Shown here piece after piece: positions 8,914-13,508 of a stretch of 13,508 nt of DNA. Every line of letters starts with the position of its first letter. The first letter of the stretch is position 1. The notes under the pieces are model-generated. The model saw only the letters and a list, made by a program, of their open reading frames with translations, was not told the DNA's origin and ran no database searches. This stretch comes from Asterionellopsis glacialis. Taxonomy: Eukaryota > Bacillariophyta > Plagiogrammaphyceae > Rhaphoneidales > Asterionellopsidaceae. Location of the stretch: NCBI GenBank assembly GCA_014885115.2, contig WKLE02000906.1:625-14132 (forward strand), written 5' to 3'. Position numbers and translations under genes: made by a program.

Positions 8914-9108
8914 AGAACAACTCTTTTTTAGACTGCACGCAGTTCTTTAGGACGTGGTCGGTTTCATTTTAATCTTGCTTGGAACCTTGCCTGAAAGTCT
9001 GAAGTCTAAAGCTTGCATTTTCCCGCCCGCACATCAGTCAGATCGTACAAGAAACCGCACCTGACTTCATAAACCAATCCTAAGAATTACACAATACAAA
9101 AGGAAAGG

Positions 9109-10311
9109 ATGTCATCCAACACACCTACACCTGCTCCGTCAGAATCTCCTCCTTCTTACACGCCTACGTTCTCACCTACATTTTCACCTACTTTCGTACC
9201 TGCAGTCTCAGATACTTCCAAGCGGTCTGAAATATTTCTGAGATTCGATTCAGAAAAGTATTACGTTTCCTCGCGTTATAGCCTGATATGTAATAATTTC
9301 ACATACGAAGACTCTGGTTCTTTGTTGGGCACTCGTGAAGCCACTTATGAAGTTGAACAAAATGCCGAATGCCTAATGTCGATTTACGGTTTATCTGGGG
9401 ATGGAGGTGTTCGCTATGAAATCAAAGTCAATAATGTTCTGATTTTTGAAGGAGACTCCAACTATGGCTTTTATGTGGATGTTGAATTCTTTGCTTCGAT
9501 TTCAACTGATGTTCAAGCTTACACCAGTCGCGACCCATCATTTTCACCATATAATGACACAGTATTTAACATATATGATGATATAGTATTTGATACATAT
9601 GATGACACAGTATTTGACAATGGTGATAATTCTGGTATTAGTGCCGCTGGATTTTTTGGAGGTGCAATCATTTTTTTATTTATCATCTTGCTTGGGTGTT
9701 ATATTATTAACAAAATTAATGATGACGGTATCATCATCAACAACAATGTTGCAGTCACCAGCACATCCCATGATGCCGATGATATTGAAAGAGCTAGACA
9801 AGCGTCCATTGAAGAACGATTAATCATTCGCAAAGTTTTGGCCAATAATAGTAATGATGATGCCAAAAATTCGAAAAGATCGATTGAATTTTCAGAAAGA
9901 CAATCTGTTGTGCACGACAATAGTACTACTGAACAAGGTGAGACCAACTCTGACAACAATAACAATCCGACCATTACTAGTGCTAGTAGTGGTGTTATGG
10001 ATGGCACAGAAAGTATTGCCGAGACTCTTCAGTCTACAAATTCTACTCGTCGTGATATCAATCGTCCAAAACGTAACTTTGTTATACGTGCAGTCGCGAA
10101 CTCCTTACGTTCATGGACTACAATATCATCAGATGTTGAAACCCCAACAAGTTGCGATATATGTTTGATGGATTATAAGGAAGGAGAAGAAGTATGTTGG
10201 TCGCCAAACGAGCAATGCGTCCACGGCTTTCATAAAGAATGCATTGTAGATTGGTTAATGACACATTCCACTTGTCCAAGCTGTCGACGTGATTATCTAG
10301 ATATTACTTGA
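9109..10311 (+). CDS. Single-pass membrane RING-H2 E3 ubiquitin ligase-like protein
   Basis: The protein has 400 residues and no intron is needed. The N-terminus is Pro/Ser/Thr-rich, with SPTF-type repeats (about 18-31). A globular, possibly extracytoplasmic domain follows (about 40-140, Cys61 and Cys88), then a YDDTVFD repeat (150-173) and one membrane helix (about 178-200). A long Asn/Ser/Asp-rich linker leads to a C-terminal RING-H2 finger. Its ligands are C349, C352, C370, H372, H375, C378, C389 and C392, the full C3H2C3 set, with W382 in the usual place. RING-H2 domains recruit an E2 enzyme to ubiquitinate substrates, and the membrane helix suggests an endomembrane or plasma-membrane ligase with the RING in the cytosol. 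No N-terminal signal peptide is visible, and a stop at 9070-9072 closes the frame upstream. The helix must then act as a reverse signal-anchor, or an upstream exon is missing. Substrate unknown. Confidence 0.85.
   Translation: MSSNTPTPAPSESPPSYTPTFSPTFSPTFVPAVSDTSKRSEIFLRFDSEKYYVSSRYSLICNNFTYEDSGSLLGTREATYEVEQNAECLMSIYGLSGDGGVRYEIKVNNVLIFEGDSNYGFYVDVEFFASISTDVQAYTSRDPSFSPYNDTVFNIYDDIVFDTYDDTVFDNGDNSGISAAGFFGGAIIFLFIILLGCYIINKINDDGIIINNNVAVTSTSHDADDIERARQASIEERLIIRKVLANNSNDDAKNSKRSIEFSERQSVVHDNSTTEQGETNSDNNNNPTITSASSGVMDGTESIAETLQSTNSTRRDINRPKRNFVIRAVANSLRSWTTISSDVETPTSCDICLMDYKEGEEVCWSPNEQCVHGFHKECIVDWLMTHSTCPSCRRDYLDIT
9166..9201 (+). repeat. Three tandem 12-bp copies encoding a Thr-Phe-Ser-Pro-type repeat
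   Basis: Copies at 9166-9177, 9178-9189 and 9190-9201 share the pattern AC(G/A/T)TT-TC-CCT and encode TFSP, TFSP and TFVP. Short Pro/Thr stalk repeats of this kind are common in diatom surface proteins and can vary in copy number. Confidence 0.7.
9550..9621 (+). repeat. Three tandem 24-bp copies encoding Y(N/D)D(T/I)VF(N/D)x
   Basis: Copies at 9550-9573, 9574-9597 and 9598-9621 align without gaps and stay in the RING gene's frame, just before the membrane helix. The acidic-aromatic octapeptide is repeated three times. Synonymous and conservative differences indicate an expansion that has since diverged. Confidence 0.8.
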
Positions 10312-11047
10312 GTATATTACATAGCGAACACAATAGGAGACTACAGAAGATGACAACTGTAGAAAAGTTTTTGAATGCATTTTGGCACGCACTTACTAGC
10401 ATGCTAACTCGTGTAAGCCTATCAAGTGCAGAAGGCCACGTCTGCTCAAATGAAAAATATACTGTGAATCAGAAAATGAACTTTGGAACAGCATATCGAA
10501 TTATCTTCGATGGACAACGGTTCATAGTAACAAGCTATTATAATGTAATTTTTAATGGTAAAGCCAAGCTTTTGGGAAGATTTCGTGTGGTATCCCAATT
10601 TCCTGGCGAACCTCAAACACCCTCCCTTATCCTTATTATTTTTTGTAAATACTTGTTTTTTAAATGTCCATTTCGTCGATGGATTAGGGTGGGGGTTTGA
10701 AGATCCCCCCAGGATGACCCCTGCTCGGGGTGCGTGTCTCCCTCCAAAGAAAGACCAACACGAAGAGTAAAAAGTGAAAGGGTGCGAGTTAATTTGATTG
10801 AAGCTGTCTGTCTGTCTATCACTCACTCGCCTTATGTTTGTTCCCTCCGATGCAGGGCAAAAAATAAGAGAACAAAAAAAAGCATCACAAAATTGCTCGA
10901 GAAAAAATCGCACCTCGCCAGCACACCCAAGATCACAACAGGACCACAAGGAACCGCGTTTGTGCTCCAGGGAAAAGGAACCACCAATCTTTTCTCACAA
11001 GTCGCTCATAAAATTATAATCATATTGAAACAAAAAAACTTCAAAGT
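10312..11047. other. Non-coding stretch between the RING and reductase genes
   Basis: This 736-bp stretch has no supported gene. The first part is probably the RING 3' untranslated region. An ATG frame from 10350 of 117 codons shows no family feature and runs into the GC-rich hairpin area. A CTGT microsatellite sits at 10804-10818. The last 60 bp before the reductase ATG are A-rich (a run of seven A at 11032-11038), as expected for a leader. No TATA box stands out. Confidence 0.5.
10691..10742. repeat. GC-rich hairpin cluster
   Basis: GGGGG (10691-10695) can pair with CCCCC within 10705-10710 across a nine-base loop. Directly after it, CCCC (10718-10721) can pair with GGGG (10727-10730). GCGTGTCTCCC follows at 10732-10742 and also occurs at 8593-8603 beside another small GC hairpin. 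The patch stands out in AT-rich surroundings. It may mark a transcript end or a dispersed repeat; function is unknown. Confidence 0.4.
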
Positions 11048-11833
11048 ATGTCCTTGACGATTGTCATTACAGGAGCAAGTCGTGGATTAGGAGCTGGTAT
11101 GGCCAAATTCTACTTTGAAAAGGGTTATAATCTTGGATTATGTTCTCGATCTGGATCGATGCCATCTTTATTGGAGTCATTATCCAAAAGTCAAAAAGAA
11201 ACAGATCGCATACTGTCTGCAACTGTAGATGTTTGTGATGAAAAAAGTGTAATTGATTTTACAAATCAAGTTGTACAGAAATTTGGTAAAATTGACCTTT
11301 GGATCAACAATGCTGGAATCTTGGATCCTATGAGTCCTATCCGTACGACGAAACTGGAAGATTTTGAAAAAAATATCCAAATTAATCTTTCAGGTGTGTT
11401 TAATGGTACTAAAAGTTTTGTCAATCATGTCCGAGAACAAGAGGAGAAGGAGGAGGATTCGACCCCTTCTACTTTGGTCAATATTTCGAGTGGTGCAGCA
11501 CAAAAACCATATGCTGGTTGGGGTGCGTATTGTTCATCCAAGGCTGCTGTAGATCGTCTTACAGAATGTGTATTGGAAGAAGAAAAGGCGTCAACCAAAT
11601 TACGAGCCTATGCTATTGCACCAGGTGTTATAGATACAGAGATGCAACAAATGATTCGAAGTTCTACCGAAGAAGATTTTCCAATGGTCAATAAATTTTT
11701 AGAGATCAAAGAAAAAGGATCCTTCAATACTCCACCATATGTAGCTCAGCAGATTCTTAACCTTGCACTAGACGAAACTACACCTCAAACACTTCCTGTT
11801 GTACAACGGATTGCAAACGAAACCCAGTCTTGA
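11048..11833 (+). CDS. Classical short-chain dehydrogenase/reductase, sepiapterin/benzil-reductase-like
   Basis: The 261 residues match the usual length of a single-domain classical SDR. The Rossmann cofactor loop is TGASRGLG (8-15), D61 follows beta-4, and NNAG is at 87-90. The catalytic tetrad is N113, S148, Y161 and K165 (Y-x3-K in YCSSK). The APGVIDTEMQQ segment (191-201) is the PG motif after beta-6. Arg12 in the glycine loop and Arg34 after beta-2 favour NADPH over NADH. The ISSGAAQKPYAGWGAYC and DTEMQQ segments resemble sepiapterin reductases and bacterial benzil reductases. The C-terminal Asp that binds the pterin in sepiapterin reductase is not apparent, so the substrate (a carbonyl compound) is open. 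No signal peptide, transit peptide or SKL-type tail is seen, so it is probably cytosolic. A stop at 11009-11011 precedes the ATG in frame. The gene is convergent with the ERGIC3-like gene, 271 bp away. Confidence 0.92.
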   Translation: MSLTIVITGASRGLGAGMAKFYFEKGYNLGLCSRSGSMPSLLESLSKSQKETDRILSATVDVCDEKSVIDFTNQVVQKFGKIDLWINNAGILDPMSPIRTTKLEDFEKNIQINLSGVFNGTKSFVNHVREQEEKEEDSTPSTLVNISSGAAQKPYAGWGAYCSSKAAVDRLTECVLEEEKASTKLRAYAIAPGVIDTEMQQMIRSSTEEDFPMVNKFLEIKEKGSFNTPPYVAQQILNLALDETTPQTLPVVQRIANETQS

Positions 11834-12104
11834 TTCTTCTCAACGACAGAGCGCAGGACGAACGTTTTACCAAAAAGATGGCACCAGTCTCAATGAAGGA
11901 TAGGATAACGACAACCTGTAACGGATAAAGTAATCTATTCATCATACGTGTAAATCAACATTTCAGGCGCTTTATATTTTCTGCTTTTTTAAAAAATGGT
12001 AGATGCTCTAAAGTAATTATGAGGCATATCTCGTTGTTGACAATAGTATTTTGTTAAAAACAACAATTCAACTATTTTTCCCGTCCAAAATCTAACATGT
12101 TCCA

Positions 12105-13435
12105 TCATGCCACAAGTCCACTTTGTCCATGAGCACTATTGGCATTGTACACGAATTGATCCAACAGTCCCATGACAGTCACAACACCACCTACAATAGC
12201 ACAAACACTTGTACAAAACTTAATCCATCCACGTCGAGTTTCTTCAATCTCCACATGAAGTGCTGATACTTCATAAAAAAAGAAAACACCTGGTAATCCA
12301 CGATTTGATCCAGGATCTACATGCCGTAAATGCTCCGTGACACTGTATTGATTTGTTTGAATGACAGTCCCATCTAATCGTTTATACAAGGTGGGGACAA
12401 CCTAGAACGGTGGATGGAAATTATTAATGAAAAAACGACACAACAAAAAATGAGTTAAAGTTACGAAAAGCACTAGATTGGCAGATCCAAACGACATCTT
12501 CGTACCTGGAAGTAATATTGATACATTCCATGCTGATCCTCAATTGTTTTAGATATACCATCGAGTTGATTTACCACACCTGGATAGCTTGTACCGAATC
12601 CTACATGATTGATGGTATGTGAAACATTAAAGGTTTCAAAGGAACTAAATAAGAACTTCATAAAACTTGTAATATCACCATTATCTAAATCTTTTTCAGA
12701 GTCACGTCCAGGTGTAAAGTGTAAATTGCCTCCACCAGTACTCAAGGCAACATTCCCAATGACACGACAACCTTCACCCTGTTCTTCTTTGTCTGTTAAT
12801 TCATTTTGACATTGTATAATGTCTTTTACGTCACGTAAATGCCAACCCTTTGTTTCGTACGCACGTTTGACATCATCACATGTATTACAACATTCATCTT
12901 CATCTGCAGCACCATAACAACTACCACAATAATCTTCACTATCAGTTGAGTCTTCCTTGACATCATTTTCTTCATTTTCTATTTCATGAGGTGCCTTGAC
13001 TGTATTTGGAAGTTTTCCAGCAACTTTGGCCAACTTTGTTAAATCATCAATGCTACTTTTTTTATACTCATTGTGCCGTCCAATGTACGTGCCATCCGGT
13101 GAAATACGTTGTTTGGTCACGCGACGTTTACGATTTAAATGTAAGGATTGTGGTTGCCCTGTGGGATCATTGGCATCAATATGCAAGAGGGCACATGGTA
13201 TGTTGGGCAATGTCACATCAAAGTCAATTTGTAATCCTGTTGGTGTTGTGGCATTGACATGTGTACGCTCTTCCACTATGGTTTCAAAATTAAATAATAA
13301 TTCCGTATACACCAAATATCCTATAGCCACTATCGTAATAATACTAAATAACGCACCCTGTGCTGTACGGACACGAAATTCATTCGATACAGAACTGTGA
13401 CGATCGAATCGTTCTAATTTTTGTCCAATTCCCAT
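12105..13435 (-). CDS. ERGIC3: ERGIC3/ERV46-type ER-Golgi cargo receptor
   Basis: Two exons (13435-12506 and 12401-12105) give 408 residues. The order is a short cytosolic N-terminus (GQKLERFD), membrane helix 1 (about 27-49), a large lumenal domain, membrane helix 2 (about 369-391) and a short tail. Lumenal signatures of the family are CGSCYGA (170-176), CCNTCDDVKRAYETKGW (182-198), GGNLHFTPGRD, SYPGVVNQLD, VVPTLYKRLDG and TNQYSVTEH. The cysteine cluster is typical of ERV46. Family members pair with ERV41 and cycle between ER and Golgi, retrieving ER proteins that lack KDEL. I chose the ATG at 13435 (A at -3, G at +4) because the 19 residues before FRV match the human N-terminal length. The frame stays open to the window edge, so a longer N-terminus or an upstream intron is possible. 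The lumenal linker before CGSC is unusually acidic. No C-terminal dilysine signal is present. Confidence 0.92.
12402..12505 (-). other. ERGIC3: Spliceosomal intron (104 bp, phase 0) in the ERGIC3-like gene
   Basis: On the minus strand the donor is TTCCAG|GTACGA (12506/12505) and the acceptor is GTTCTAG|GTTGTC (12402/12401). Splicing joins MYQYYFQ to VVPTLYKRLDG, the conserved YF-x-K-VVPT block of the family. Reading through gives ten unrelated residues and a stop. Confidence 0.9.
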
Positions 13436-13508
13436 TCTCTTGTCAATTCTGCTTTGGTCCTTCAACTGTTTAAAAGTCTTTAGTAGAGCTGTCAATGCTA
13501 AAGTACAG

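Larger units (their letters stand above)
8223..9108. promoter_or_regulatory. Divergent intergenic region, probable promoters of the DNAJC11-like and RING genes
   Basis: This 886-bp stretch lies between the starts of two divergent genes. It contains no supported gene. A GC-rich patch (about 8546-8660) includes GGCCGGCC (8551-8558) and a small hairpin, CCCTG-AGCCG-CAGGG (8607-8621). A GTAC palindrome (8724-8735), a GTACGAGTAC (8754-8763) and a long imperfect hairpin (8782-8913) follow. The sequence just before the RING ATG (AAAGGAAAGGATG) is purine-rich, a favourable start context. Promoter function is inferred from gene orientation. Confidence 0.5.

Noticed and set aside
10350..10700. 117-codon ATG frame after the RING gene
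   Set aside because: It directly follows the RING stop, has no family signature and ends in the GC hairpin patch. It is more likely 3' untranslated sequence.
10734..11057. 107-codon frame running into the reductase start
   Set aside because: It opens at GTG with no ATG at the start, is rich in Lys/Ser low-complexity sequence, and overlaps the reductase leader.
1..13508. CRISPR array, tRNA, rRNA, bacterial operon or phage module
   Set aside because: No regularly spaced direct repeats, cloverleaf or rRNA-like sequence was found by eye. The genes are intron-bearing and eukaryotic.

Overview
The window looks like nuclear DNA of a photosynthetic stramenopile, most likely a diatom. The coding regions have short spliceosomal introns (111, 163 and 104 bp, all GT-AG), and the base composition is AT-leaning. 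The genes are eukaryotic (DNAJC11, ERGIC3/ERV46), and a membrane-bound hybrid histidine kinase sits beside them. One protein also has the Ser/Pro/Thr-Phe repeats common in diatom surface proteins. The species cannot be named from the sequence alone.

Layout: (1) Positions 1-2150 hold decayed, frame-broken coding sequence, probably transposable-element debris. It includes a short stretch resembling Ty3/gypsy RNase H and a block with a DHGKGHSR motif. (2) Positions 2150-3166 are non-coding and strikingly rich in GTAC, partly as GTACNNGTAC pairs. (3) Positions 3167-5770 (+) encode an 830-residue sensor: signal peptide, extracellular amino-acid-binding (SBP_bac_3-like) domain, one membrane helix, histidine kinase and C-terminal receiver. 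The gene is split by one intron. (4) Positions 6134-8222 (-) encode a DNAJC11-type J protein (641 aa, one intron), convergent with the kinase. (5) Positions 8223-9108 are a divergent intergenic region with a 12-bp GTAC palindrome and a 132-bp imperfect hairpin. (6) Positions 9109-10311 (+) encode a membrane RING-H2 protein with a Pro/Thr-rich stalk. (7) Positions 10312-11047 are non-coding with a GC-rich hairpin cluster. (8) Positions 11048-11833 (+) encode a classical short-chain dehydrogenase/reductase. (9) Positions 12105-13435 (-) encode an ERGIC3/ERV46-type cargo receptor of the early secretory pathway (408 aa, one intron), convergent with the reductase.

The genes do not form an operon or an obvious pathway. 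They look like independent eukaryotic genes with alternating orientation. The most interesting one is the sensor kinase. Its extracellular domain keeps both residues that clamp the alpha-carboxylate and alpha-amino groups of amino acids in bacterial binding proteins, so it is a candidate extracellular amino-acid receptor that signals through a phosphorelay. Its single intron keeps frame and ends in an in-frame stop, so a retained intron would yield a secreted binding protein without membrane or kinase parts.
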